A stretch of DNA of 32,477 nucleotides, taken from positions 1 through 32,477 of the forward strand of contig NZ_JARLTC010000058.1 in assembly GCF_029382225.1 (NCBI RefSeq), read 5' to 3'. This DNA comes from Spongiactinospora sp. TRM90649. Lineage in GTDB: Bacteria > Actinomycetota > Actinomycetes > Streptosporangiales > Streptosporangiaceae. Under the pieces are notes generated by a model. It was not told the DNA's origin, ran no database searches, and saw nothing but the letters and a program-made list of their open reading frames with translations. Positions within the stretch are counted from its first letter, which is position 1, and each line of letters starts with the position of its first letter. Position numbers and translations under genes: made by a program. Positions 14,992 through 23,072 of this stretch are shown in pieces.

Positions 14992-15816
14992 TCACCGGTC
15001 GGAGACCTCGGCGAACGCGCGGACCTGCTCGGCGATGGCGCGCTCGGTGGGCAGTCGTTCCATCGACGAGGCCCCGAAGAACCCCGCGACTCCCTCAGTG
15101 TGCCGCTGGATGAACCGCACGTCCTGCGGTTCGGCGATCGGGCCACCGTGGCACAGCACGATCACGTCTGGATTGACCGAGACTGCAGCATCTCGCATCT
15201 CCTGTACCCGGCGCGCGGCCTCCTCCAGCGTGATCGCGGTCTTCGCGCCGATGGTGCCCTTGGTGGTCAGGCCCATGTGCGGGACCAGGATGTCGGCCCC
15301 GGCCCGCGTCATCGCCGTGGCCTGGTCGGCGTCGAAGACGTAGGGGGCGGTCAGCAGGCCCCGGTCGGCGGCCTGGCGGATCATCTCGACTTCCAGGCCG
15401 TAGCCCATCCCGGTCTCTTCCAGGTTGGCGCGGAACACGCCGTCGATCAGGCCGACGGTCGGGAAGTTCTGCACGCCGGTGAAACCGGTCGCGGTCAGCT
15501 CGTCCAGGAACCTCGGCATCAGGCGGAAGGGGTCGGTGCCGCAGACCCCGGCCAGCACGGGGGTGTCCCTGACGACGGGGAGCACCTCCGAGGCCATCTC
15601 CAGCACGATGGCGTTGGCGTCGCCGTACGGCATGAGCCCGGCGAGTGAGCCCCGCCCCGCCATCCGGAACCGGCCCGAGTTGTAGATGATCAGCAGGTCG
15701 GCCCCGCCCTGCTCGGCGGCCTTGGCCGACAGGCCGGTGCCCGCGCCCGCGCCGATGATGAGCCGCCCGGACTCCAGCCGGGCGCGGAACCTGGCCAGCG
15801 CCGTGTCGCGATTCAC
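14992..15816 (-). CDS. TIM-barrel protein of the phosphoenolpyruvate hydrolase-like family
   Basis: 274 residues from GTG 15816, with AGGAGG upstream; GTGA overlaps the stop of the Tm-1-like gene by four bases. Family signatures are LIIGAGAGTGLSAKAAEQGG near residue 19, DLLIIYNSGRFRMAGRGSLA (about 40-59), VLAGVCGTDPFR, GVQNFPTVGLIDG and a phosphate-binding end VLCHGGPIAEPQDV then GFFGASSMERLP. This family (PF09370, PEP_hydrolase / TIM-barrel signal transduction protein) is usually encoded next to, or fused with, UPF0261/Tm-1 proteins. The in vivo substrate is not established to my knowledge. Second gene of the operon. Confidence 0.9.
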   Translation of the reverse strand: MNRDTALARFRARLESGRLIIGAGAGTGLSAKAAEQGGADLLIIYNSGRFRMAGRGSLAGLMPYGDANAIVLEMASEVLPVVRDTPVLAGVCGTDPFRLMPRFLDELTATGFTGVQNFPTVGLIDGVFRANLEETGMGYGLEVEMIRQAADRGLLTAPYVFDADQATAMTRAGADILVPHMGLTTKGTIGAKTAITLEEAARRVQEMRDAAVSVNPDVIVLCHGGPIAEPQDVRFIQRHTEGVAGFFGASSMERLPTERAIAEQVRAFAEVSDR

Positions 15817-17045
15817 GATGCCTTCTCCTCCTGGATCAGCCGGTGCAGGTGGTCGGCGGCGGCGGTGGCGAAGGCGGCGGCGTTGATGTCGTCATCGCTC
15901 TCCACCAGCTCTACGGACGTGTCGGCCACGGCTTGCCGTACCGCCTCGAACAGGGCCGCGTCGGCCGGCGGATCCCAGAACGGGCCGCCCTCCACATCGA
16001 CGGCCGACACGCCGCCGCGTGAGACGTACAGGGCGACGGGGCCGGTCGCGGCGGCGAGCTTGCCGCCGAGCAGCGCGCCGAGCTCGGCGTTCTCGGCGGG
16101 GGTGGTGCGCATCAGCGTGACCGCCTCGTTGTGCACCAGCAACCGACGGTCGCGGAACCGCTCGGGGACGGTGTCCATCGGGCCGAAGTTGACCATGTCC
16201 AGCGCGCCGAGGCCGACCACCTGCGGGATCCCGGCGCGCCCAGCGGCGGTGAGCCGCTCGGGCCCGGCCGACAGCACCCCGCCGACCAGCTCGTCCGCCA
16301 GCTCGGTCGTCGTAAGGTCGAGCACCCCGGCGAAGTAGCCGCTGGCCGCCAGCGCCTCCATGGCCCGCCCGCCCGAACCTGTGGCGTGGAAGACCAGCAC
16401 CTCGTAACCGTGCCGCTCCAGCCGCGCGCGAGCCGTCTCGACGGCGGGCGTGGTGACCCCGAACATCGTGGCCGCCACCAACGGCCGATCGCTCACCTCG
16501 GCGGCCTCGCCGCGCGCCTCGTAGGCGGCGGCCATCGCGCCCATCGCGGCGGCGGCGTTGCCCAGGATCTGCCGGGAGATGGAGTTGATCCCGGCGATGT
16601 CCACGACGCTGTACATCAGCGTCACGTCGCTCTCACCGACATAGGCGGAAACGTCGCCGCTCGCCATCGTCGAGACCAGCAGCTTGGGCAGGCCGACCGG
16701 CAGGCCGCGCATCACGGCGGCGGCGATGGCCGAACCGCCACTGCCGCCCAGCGCCAGCACCCCGCTGAGCCGTCCGCCCGCCTGCAACTCCAACGCCACC
16801 GCACTCGCCCCGGCGGCCATCACCCGCAGCGCGGCTCCCCGATCCCGCGTCCGCCGCAGCTCGGCGAGGTCACCGCCCCCGGCCCCGGCGACGGTCTCGG
16901 CCGTGACGTCCACCTCCAGGGACGGCGTGCCCAGGACACCCGTGTCCAGCAGGATGACCTCCTGCCCGCCTTCGGCGATCAGATCCCGGACGAGCGTGTA
17001 CTCCTCACCCTTGGTGTCAAAGGTCCCCAGCAACAGCACGGCCAT
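15813..17045 (-). CDS. Tm-1-like ATP-binding domain protein (UPF0261)
   Basis: 410 residues from ATG 17045, where AGGAGG lies ten bases upstream; a GTG at 17054 is almost on top of that site and less likely. The N-terminus VLLLGTFDTKGEEYTLVRDL is diagnostic of UPF0261/Tm-1. It also has GVLALGGSGGSAIAAAVMRG, KLLVSTMASGDVSAYVGESD, VVDIAGINSISRQILGNAA and VLVFHATGSGGRAMEALA. The tomato homologue Tm-1 binds ATP and inhibits tobamovirus replicase; the bacterial role is unknown. It is first in an operon with the TIM-barrel and cupin genes, an arrangement that suggests a metabolic pathway with a degradative or salvage function (inference). Confidence 0.9.
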   Translation of the reverse strand: MAVLLLGTFDTKGEEYTLVRDLIAEGGQEVILLDTGVLGTPSLEVDVTAETVAGAGGGDLAELRRTRDRGAALRVMAAGASAVALELQAGGRLSGVLALGGSGGSAIAAAVMRGLPVGLPKLLVSTMASGDVSAYVGESDVTLMYSVVDIAGINSISRQILGNAAAAMGAMAAAYEARGEAAEVSDRPLVAATMFGVTTPAVETARARLERHGYEVLVFHATGSGGRAMEALAASGYFAGVLDLTTTELADELVGGVLSAGPERLTAAGRAGIPQVVGLGALDMVNFGPMDTVPERFRDRRLLVHNEAVTLMRTTPAENAELGALLGGKLAAATGPVALYVSRGGVSAVDVEGGPFWDPPADAALFEAVRQAVADTSVELVESDDDINAAAFATAAADHLHRLIQEEKAS

Positions 17046-17449
17046 GACCGGCACCCCTCCTCGGCGTCATGTGATCGCCATACCCGCCTCCAAGGGGAAC
17101 GATGGCGGACCTCCGAAACAGGATGTACGATCCGGCGGGAGCCGACCCGAACGGCGCGGCTGTAGAGGGATTCGTCGAAGGCGGCGACGGCGGCGGCGTC
17201 AGGGGTGGCACCCCACTCGGATTGCTCGGACTGGATGGTGTCGCGGCGACGGCGGAGGTCCGGGCGGGTTTCGGCGATCCAGTTCTGTAACTCTCGCAGC
17301 GAATTCAGGCCGGAGGCTTCCAGGTCGAAACGCTGGAGGGTGCGGCGGATCGCGGGTTCGTTGCGGCCGATGGCTTCTTCGGCTTTGGCCAGGCCCTGTT
17401 CGAACCGGGTCATGGCGCCGGGGTCGATGCCCGAGAATTCCCCGTCCAT
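16979..17449 (-). CDS. ESX/WXG100-like N-terminal fragment, possibly truncated
   Basis: From ATG 17449 the frame runs 156 residues. Residues 1-100 look coding and helical: GIDPGAMTRFEQGLAKAEEA, IRRTLQRFDLE, LQNWIAETRPDLRRRRDTI and FDESLYSRAV. This resembles the N-terminal helical region of long actinomycete WXG100/ESX-linked proteins that normally continue into much larger C-terminal domains. Past residue ~115 the composition turns Arg/Trp/Cys-rich and the frame runs over the start of the Tm-1-like gene (67-bp overlap), so the last part is probably not native sequence. I read it as the remaining head of a longer gene, or a small standalone protein with a spurious tail. No Shine-Dalgarno is visible. 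The 5' side (17550-17626) is unusually AT-rich and may hold its promoter. Confidence 0.45.
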   Translation of the reverse strand: MDGEFSGIDPGAMTRFEQGLAKAEEAIGRNEPAIRRTLQRFDLEASGLNSLRELQNWIAETRPDLRRRRDTIQSEQSEWGATPDAAAVAAFDESLYSRAVRVGSRRIVHPVSEVRHRSPWRRVWRSHDAEEGCRSWPCCCWGPLTPRVRSTRSSGI

Positions 17450-17626
17450 GGTCGTCGTGGGGCTGGGGTGAGTCAGGAATCCGCTTCCTTCAGGGAGGGG
17501 AGGAGTCAAGAGGGCGCGCGGCTCCACAGGGGGCAGTAGCGGTAGGCGATCACGTTGGTGCAAGATTAATTATCTTTCGCCCATGCGTAAAGGATTTCTA
17601 CCCATTTGTGAATGCCGAAGAACCGT

Positions 17627-18958
17627 TTAGCTGGTGATGGCCACCATGAGCTGGGCGGCGGTGGGGCGGCTGCGGGGGTTCTTGTCGAAGCAGGCCGTCA
17701 GCGGGGTGCGCAGGTGGGGCGGAAAGACGTGGAGATCCGGAGTGCGGCTGAGCACCGAGTGGAAGATCTGCATGGCCGTGGTGCCCGCGAAGGCGAGTTC
17801 GCCGGTGGCGCCGAAGTACATGGTGGCGGCCCAGCTGAAGATGTCGGTCTCGGGGCCGACCTGTTCGCCGTTGATCTGTTCGGGCGACATGTAGGGCGGA
17901 GTTCCTTTCGGGCCGCCCACGGTCATGGTGACCTGGTCCAATGCCTTGGCGATGCCGAAATCGATGACCCGTGGGCCGTCGGATCCGATGAGGACATTCG
18001 CCGGTTTGAAGTCGCGGTGAATGACGCCCGCGCTGTGAATGGCGTTGAGGGCCGCGGAGGTGGCGATGGCGATTCTGGTCAGGCCGTCGCCGTCGAGTGG
18101 GCCTTTTTCCCGGATGAGTTGTTGCAGGGAGGGGCCGGAAACGTACTCGCTGACGATGAAGGCGGTGTCGCCGACCAGGCCGATATCGATTATCCGGGCG
18201 GTGGAGAATTGCGGGACGCGCTGTGCCGCCGTGACCTCGCGCATGAAGTCGTCGCGTTCTTTGGAACCCGTGCGGAAGCGGTCGTGCAGGACCTTGACGG
18301 CCACCCGGCGGCCGTCGCGGGCCGTGCCGACGTAGACCTGGCCCTGGCCGCCCTCGCCGATCTTGTGGTCGAGCGAGTAGTCGCCGATCGTGCCGTGCCG
18401 GGGCGCGTTGGAGGGGATCCGGGACGGCGCGGTGCTCGGGGTGCCGTAGGCGGGCGGATGGGTCGGGTAGGAGACGGGCGGGGCCGTCGGCCCGGTCGGC
18501 CCCGGCGGTCCCGTCGGACCCATCGCCGGGTATCCCGGCATGGGGTAGCCCGGGGGCGGCGGCGGGTAGCCGGTCATGGGGTGGCCGGGCGGCGGCGGGT
18601 AGGGCATCGGGGCGTACATCTGGGGGCGCCGGGGACGGAAGACGTCGGCGCGGATGATGAACGCGTGCACGGTGCCGCCGAACAGCAGCCCCGCGAACCA
18701 GATCGTCATCGCGATGGTCTCGCTCGCGGTGTTCGCCGGTTCGTCCGGGCCGGGGATGAGGATCACGGCGATCACGAAGAGGGCCAGATAAACGGCGGTG
18801 GCCAGCCACTGCCCGCGCCGGGAGGTGCGGATCGCCGCGGATCCGATGACGGCGACCGTCGCGAATCCGAGCGTGAAGAGCGGGACGAGCGCCCAGATGA
18901 CGCTGAACACCTGCCTGGTGGGGGAAAGCGGCATCTTGGGAGCCGGCGCGTAGGACAC
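17627..18958 (-). CDS. Membrane serine/threonine protein kinase with N-terminal TM region
   Basis: 443 residues from GTG 18958; no clear ribosome site, so the start is uncertain. The frame stays open to 19591, but that would run through the divergent gene. Three TM helices (about 17-40, 51-69 and 81-103) are followed by a Pro/Gly/Tyr-rich linker (about 113-190) and a C-terminal kinase domain: Gly-loop GEGGQGQVYVG (201-211), VAVKVL with Lys222, HRDFKPAN (314-321, catalytic Asp316), DFG (333-335) and a GTPPYMSPEQ activation/substrate segment (352-361). All catalytic residues appear intact. The usual actinobacterial order is kinase, TM, sensor; here the membrane part is N-terminal and there are no PASTA or other extracellular sensor domains. 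It is divergent from the nuclease-helicase operon across 148 bp. Confidence 0.92.
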   Translation of the reverse strand: MSYAPAPKMPLSPTRQVFSVIWALVPLFTLGFATVAVIGSAAIRTSRRGQWLATAVYLALFVIAVILIPGPDEPANTASETIAMTIWFAGLLFGGTVHAFIIRADVFRPRRPQMYAPMPYPPPPGHPMTGYPPPPPGYPMPGYPAMGPTGPPGPTGPTAPPVSYPTHPPAYGTPSTAPSRIPSNAPRHGTIGDYSLDHKIGEGGQGQVYVGTARDGRRVAVKVLHDRFRTGSKERDDFMREVTAAQRVPQFSTARIIDIGLVGDTAFIVSEYVSGPSLQQLIREKGPLDGDGLTRIAIATSAALNAIHSAGVIHRDFKPANVLIGSDGPRVIDFGIAKALDQVTMTVGGPKGTPPYMSPEQINGEQVGPETDIFSWAATMYFGATGELAFAGTTAMQIFHSVLSRTPDLHVFPPHLRTPLTACFDKNPRSRPTAAQLMVAITS

Positions 18959-19092
18959 GCTGGCATGATACGGGGACGCCGTATCGCGGATTCGGCATTC
19001 GGCGACGCGGTGACCCTTCCGAAACGGCCGCTCGCGGCCCCGGCCGTCCACCCGAGAACCCGTGATTCTCAGGTGATTGTCGGCGCTGTGGC

Positions 19093-19098
19093 TAAGCT
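19093..19098 (+). promoter_or_regulatory. Putative -10 element of the nuclease-helicase operon
   Basis: TAAGCT ends eight bases before ATG 19107, the spacing expected if transcription starts at the A of the ATG (leaderless). No good -35 hexamer is seen 17 bp upstream. This spacing is the main reason for choosing 19107 over the GTG at 19176. Confidence 0.4.
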
Positions 19099-19106
19099 GC
19101 GGGAAC

Positions 19107-20270
19107 ATGAGCATGGGCGGGGCTGATGGCACGACAGGTGACGACGGTACGGCGGAGCCCGCGCGCGGAGCGCGCGTGAGCCGGCTCGATGAGCTGCGCG
19201 GGCCGGTGCCTCCCATCGACCACAACGCCCGCACGATCGCCGCCCTCGCCGCCAACCCCGGCTGCGAGCGCCGGGCCGTGACCGACGCCGCCGGGATCGA
19301 CAAGGGCGCGGTGGTCAGGGGCCTCGGCCATCCCGCGCGGTTCGGGCTTTCGCCGTTCGCGCTGGTCCGTATCGAGCAGTTCCGGAGCATCGTCAACCAG
19401 GACGGCGGCGCGCACCTGCTGCGCCTGCTGAGCGAGGTGCTCGGCCTGCCGTCCGCCGACGCCGAGTGCCTGACCGTCGAGGGCGACGACCGTGCCGAGC
19501 GGCACCGCCGTACCGCCGACCTGCTGCGCCGGACCGCGCTGGACGCGTCCGCCGCCACCCTGCTGGACCGCCCGGTCCTGAAGCTCGCCATGACGGGCCA
19601 CGACGTCTACCTGGAACCCGACGTGATCGCCTTCCAGGCCCGCGGCCGGTTCCACGTCGTGGCCGTGAAGGCGTTCGCGGTGATCGACGGCCAGGCCGAC
19701 ACCGCCAAGCTGTCCGCCGCGTCCCGCGAGGCCGCCGTCTACGTCCACGCCATGCGGTCGCTGTTCACCGCGCTCGGGCTCGACGCCGGTCAGATCGCCC
19801 ACGATGTGGTGCTGGTCTGCCCGAAGGACTTCACCAACTTCCCCACGGCGACCCTCGTGGACGTCCGGCAGCAGCTCGCCATCCTGGAACGCCAGCTACG
19901 GCGGCTGACCCGCCTTGACGACGTCCTCGCCACCCTGCCGCCCGGCCTGACCCTCGACCCGGGAATCGTGGACGGCGTGCCCACCCGCCCCCGGGAGGAA
20001 CTGGCCCAGGCCGTCTCCACCATCTCCGCCCGCTACGCCCCCGAGTGCCTGCGGGCCTGCGAGCTGGCCGCGTTCTGCCGGGCCGAGGCCCACGACCGGG
20101 GCTCACTCGCCGCGCTGGGCCGCGATGTCCGCGACGGCCTGGGCGGCATCGAGGCGACGGCCGACGTGATCGGCCTCGCCGACGGCAGCCTGCTGCCCAC
20201 GGAGGAGCAGTCCGAGGTGGCCGCCCGGCTGCGCTACATCCACACGATCTACGACGAGGCGCTCGCATGA
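19107..20270 (+). CDS. PD-(D/E)XK-like protein with 1+3 cysteine (Fe-S) layout, Cas4/AddB-like
   Basis: 387 residues from ATG 19107 (alternative GTG 19176 with GGAG five bases upstream). One N-terminal Cys53 (NPGCERRAV) and three C-terminal cysteines, Cys314, Cys318 and Cys324 (ECLRACELAAFCRAEA), flank a nuclease-like core: LEPDVIAF (169-176, Pro-Asp172), VVAVKAF with Lys188, and a helix SREAAVYVHAM (206-216). This Cys-core-Cys3 order is that of Fe-S-cluster nucleases such as Cas4, AddB and Dna2. The acidic residue normally two positions before the Lys is Ala186 here, so the active site may use a migrated residue or be inactive. It is the first gene of a three-gene operon; its stop overlaps the next start as ATGA. 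Assignment is by motif only; no member of a named family was recognised. Confidence 0.75.
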   Translation: MSMGGADGTTGDDGTAEPARGARVSRLDELRGPVPPIDHNARTIAALAANPGCERRAVTDAAGIDKGAVVRGLGHPARFGLSPFALVRIEQFRSIVNQDGGAHLLRLLSEVLGLPSADAECLTVEGDDRAERHRRTADLLRRTALDASAATLLDRPVLKLAMTGHDVYLEPDVIAFQARGRFHVVAVKAFAVIDGQADTAKLSAASREAAVYVHAMRSLFTALGLDAGQIAHDVVLVCPKDFTNFPTATLVDVRQQLAILERQLRRLTRLDDVLATLPPGLTLDPGIVDGVPTRPREELAQAVSTISARYAPECLRACELAAFCRAEAHDRGSLAALGRDVRDGLGGIEATADVIGLADGSLLPTEEQSEVAARLRYIHTIYDEALA

Positions 20271-21709
20271 GCCTGCTCCGCTCCTACCTGAAGGCGCGCG
20301 CGCTGACCGCGGGACGCGCCCAGCCCGCGGCCACCGTCCGCCACTTCCACCTGGCACGCTCGCCGATGGTGTTCGTGCCGGTGCGGATGGCGGGCGAGGC
20401 CGCCGCCCCGCTCGGGGCGATGGTCGGCTGCGACCCGGCCGACCCGCACCTGCTGGTGGTGCCGCAGCCGCGCGACCGCGACCTGCGGTTCGCCTTCGCC
20501 GCCGAGCTGGCGTCGATCATGGTCCCCTACATCGAGGGGTTCGCGGCGGCGACCGAGGAGGTCGAGGCCAGGACCCCTTACGACCGGTGCCTCGACGCCC
20601 CGCAGATCCTCCTGCCCACGCCCGCCGGCATCGCGTTCACCCGCATGCTCGGCCGTTCCACCCGGTTCCGCCGCACCCACGGCCCCTACGCGGTCGATCC
20701 CGCCGTCCCGGTGCTCGGCCGCTGGCTGACCTTCCTGTGCGGGCGCGCCGAGCTGACCGGGTCGGCGATGCTGCTGCCGATGACGGCCGTGCTGGGCGAC
20801 CACTGGGTCACCGGGCAGAGCGACGCCGAGGACGCCGAGCCCGCCGCGCTGCTCGGCTGGATCGACCCGCCGGACGGCATGACCGGCGCCGAGGCCGCCG
20901 CCGTCGCCGAGGACCGGCTGCGCACGCCGTCCGCCGGTCCAGACACCGACCCCGACTTCGACCGCCGGGTGCTGCAGCCGGCGATCGCCGCCTACGACGT
21001 CTCCGCGTCCCGCGAGCAGGTCCACGCCGCCCTCGACGACCTGCTCCGCCCCACGTGGGACCTGATGTGGCGGGGCGTGGAGCTGCTGCGGGGGCTGCCC
21101 GAGGCGGCCAGCGCGACAGTGCGCTGGGAACGCGACCGCGCGTCGCTGGCCAGGGAGAGCGCGAGGGTCGCCGAGGGCGGCCTGTCCCAGGGCCGATGGG
21201 ACACCGCGGTGACCGCGGCGCGCCGGTTGGCCGCGATGGAGGGCGCCCAGCAGACCTACGAGGCGAACCGGGCGTTCGACGACCCGCTGGTGATGGCCGG
21301 GCACCGGGCCGAAGGGGTGGCCTTCGCCGGGGAGGTGGTCGCCGTGGACGCCGACCGCAAGATCATCCCGCCTGGCGGGAAGCGCGCGGTGGCGCGCCCG
21401 CTGGTCACCGTCAAGACCGACGATCCGCTGCGTCTGGCGCCGGGGCGGAAGGTGCTCTCGCCGTCGCGTCCCAAGCAGAAGGCGCACGTGGTGTCGATCG
21501 AGGACGACATCGTGGTGGTCCAGCTCAACAGCGGTATCAAACAGGGGGAGATCCCGGTGCTGGGGGAGACCGTCTGTTACGCCGACCTCGATCCGGAGGG
21601 GGGCCGCCGTCCGCCGCTGCCTCCCCTGGAGGAGACCCCGTGGACCCACGGCGGCCCCCCTGAGGAGTACGTCCCGACAGACCACGACGCCGAGGAGGAG
21701 TGGTCGTGA
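20267..21709 (+). CDS. Unknown protein, probable helicase accessory subunit (stalk/1B-barrel-like C-terminus)
   Basis: 480 residues from ATG 20267, overlapping the nuclease-like gene by four bases. The N-terminal 280 residues are a mixed fold with no motif I recognise (e.g. LLVVPQPRDRDLRF, QILLPTPAGIAFTRML, VLGRWLTFLCGR). Residues 284-335 form a long charged helical stretch (WERDRASLARESAR), followed by a beta-rich segment about 346-440 (GVAFAGEVVAVDADR, RPLVTVKTDDPL, KAHVVSIEDDIVVVQLNSG). That helix-then-barrel order resembles the stalk and 1B domain that precede motif I in UPF1/IGHMBP2 helicases. The next gene encodes a helicase core lacking exactly those parts, so I infer a split helicase. 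It has a Pro-rich acidic tail. The middle position and overlaps on both sides imply a stoichiometric complex. Confidence 0.7.
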   Translation: MSLLRSYLKARALTAGRAQPAATVRHFHLARSPMVFVPVRMAGEAAAPLGAMVGCDPADPHLLVVPQPRDRDLRFAFAAELASIMVPYIEGFAAATEEVEARTPYDRCLDAPQILLPTPAGIAFTRMLGRSTRFRRTHGPYAVDPAVPVLGRWLTFLCGRAELTGSAMLLPMTAVLGDHWVTGQSDAEDAEPAALLGWIDPPDGMTGAEAAAVAEDRLRTPSAGPDTDPDFDRRVLQPAIAAYDVSASREQVHAALDDLLRPTWDLMWRGVELLRGLPEAASATVRWERDRASLARESARVAEGGLSQGRWDTAVTAARRLAAMEGAQQTYEANRAFDDPLVMAGHRAEGVAFAGEVVAVDADRKIIPPGGKRAVARPLVTVKTDDPLRLAPGRKVLSPSRPKQKAHVVSIEDDIVVVQLNSGIKQGEIPVLGETVCYADLDPEGGRRPPLPPLEETPWTHGGPPEEYVPTDHDAEEEWS

Positions 21710-23025
21710 CCGAACGCCTGGCGCTGGAGGGCCCGGCCGAGGCGGCCGGGGCCGCGACGGCGGCGATCCTGTCCGACTACACCGGTGGGTCGCACCGGGG
21801 CCTGGTCGTGGACTCCCCGCCCGGCGCGGGCAAGACCACGCTGGTCGTCGCCACCACCATGGAGCTGGCCTCGGCTGGCGAGCGGCTGATGATCGTCGCG
21901 CAGACCAACGAGCAGGTGGACGACCTGGTCGACAAGCTGGCGACCAAGTCGCCCGGCCTGAGCGTGGGACGGCTGCACGCCGACGGGTTCGAGCCGCCCG
22001 AGCGGGTGCTGCGGCACGCGGGCGTCACCGCGCACAACAAGATCGACCAGGTCGAGGGCTGCCAGGTGGTGGTCGCCACGGCCGACAAGTGGGCCTATGT
22101 CGCCGAACGCGCCTGGGAATGGGCGATCGTCGACGAGGCGTATCAGATGCGGTCCGACAAGCTGCTCGCCGTCGCGCCGCTGTTCGCGGCCGGGCACGCG
22201 CTGTTCGTCGGCGATCCGGGGCAGCTCGACCCGTTCTCGGTGGTCGAGAGCGAGCGCTGGACGGGCCTGGCGTGGGATCCCATGCAGAGCGCGGTGGCGG
22301 TCACCCAGCGGCTCAACGACCTGAAGGTGCACCGGCTGCCGGTGTCGTGGCGTCTGCCCGCGAGCGCCGCGCCGCTGGTGGCCCAGGCGTTCTATCCCAA
22401 CGGGGGCTTCGTGTCGGGCACCGGCCCGGAGCGGCGCCGCCTGACGCTGACGAAGGGCGGTTCCGGCGGGGTGGGCGACCGGACCGTGGAGGAGGCGGCG
22501 TCGTACGGCTGGGCGCTGCGCGAACTGCCCGCGCGTCACACCGTCCGCACCGACCCTGAGGTGGCCGCCGCGTGCGCGGCCGTGGCCAGGGGGTTCCTGG
22601 AACGCGGCGCCGTCGCGCACGACGAGCACGGCGAGCACGAGGTGGACGCCACCCGGATCGCGATCGGCTGCGCGCACAACGACCAGGTCGCCGCCGTCCG
22701 CAGGGCGGGCGTCCCCGACGGCGTGACGGTCGACACCGCCAACCGCCTGCAAGGCCGGGAGTACGACGTCACCGTGGTATGGCACCCGCTGTCGGGGCGG
22801 CGCGACGCCACGGCGTTCCACCTGGAGTCCGGACGGCTGTGCGTGCTGACCTCGCGGCACCGGCACGCGTGCGTCGTGGTGGCCCGCGCCGGGATCGCCG
22901 AACTGCTGGACGACCATCCGTCCAGCCCGAGGACGCGCCTCAACGTGCCGGTCAAGTTCCCCGACGGCTGGGCGGCCAACCAGGCCGTCCTCGACCACCT
23001 GGCGGAGCACCGCGTCACCGGCTGA
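21706..23025 (+). CDS. Superfamily 1 DNA/RNA helicase core (UPF1/DNA2-like, AAA_11/AAA_12)
   Basis: 439 residues from GTG 21706, with GAGGAGG seven bases upstream; GTGA overlaps the previous stop. Motif I is SPPGAGKTT (37-45), motif Ia VAQTNEQVDDLVDKL, motif II IVDEAYQM (DEAx box), motif III LFVGDPGQLDPF, motif IV-like SWRLPASAAP, motif V VDTANRLQGREYDVTVV and motif VI LTSRHRHACVVVAR. This is a complete SF1 ATPase core, but it begins only ~36 residues before motif I, so it lacks the N-terminal stalk/1B region normal in UPF1-like helicases. Third gene of the operon; two strong hairpins follow at 23073-23145. It probably works with the two upstream products in DNA end processing, repair or defence (inference). 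Confidence 0.9.
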   Translation: MTERLALEGPAEAAGAATAAILSDYTGGSHRGLVVDSPPGAGKTTLVVATTMELASAGERLMIVAQTNEQVDDLVDKLATKSPGLSVGRLHADGFEPPERVLRHAGVTAHNKIDQVEGCQVVVATADKWAYVAERAWEWAIVDEAYQMRSDKLLAVAPLFAAGHALFVGDPGQLDPFSVVESERWTGLAWDPMQSAVAVTQRLNDLKVHRLPVSWRLPASAAPLVAQAFYPNGGFVSGTGPERRRLTLTKGGSGGVGDRTVEEAASYGWALRELPARHTVRTDPEVAAACAAVARGFLERGAVAHDEHGEHEVDATRIAIGCAHNDQVAAVRRAGVPDGVTVDTANRLQGREYDVTVVWHPLSGRRDATAFHLESGRLCVLTSRHRHACVVVARAGIAELLDDHPSSPRTRLNVPVKFPDGWAANQAVLDHLAEHRVTG

Positions 23026-23072
23026 CCGCCGCGAGCGCGTGCGAGGGCCAGGAGCGGACGTCCAACTCAATG

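Noticed and set aside
18959..19591. N-terminal extension of the Ser/Thr kinase
   Set aside because: It overlaps the divergent nuclease-like gene and has Ser/Arg-rich antisense composition.
20249..21685. Long open frame antisense to the middle gene of the three-gene operon
   Set aside because: High GC keeps antisense frames open; composition is His/Arg/Gly-rich with no recognisable motif, while the plus frame is framed by start/stop overlaps.
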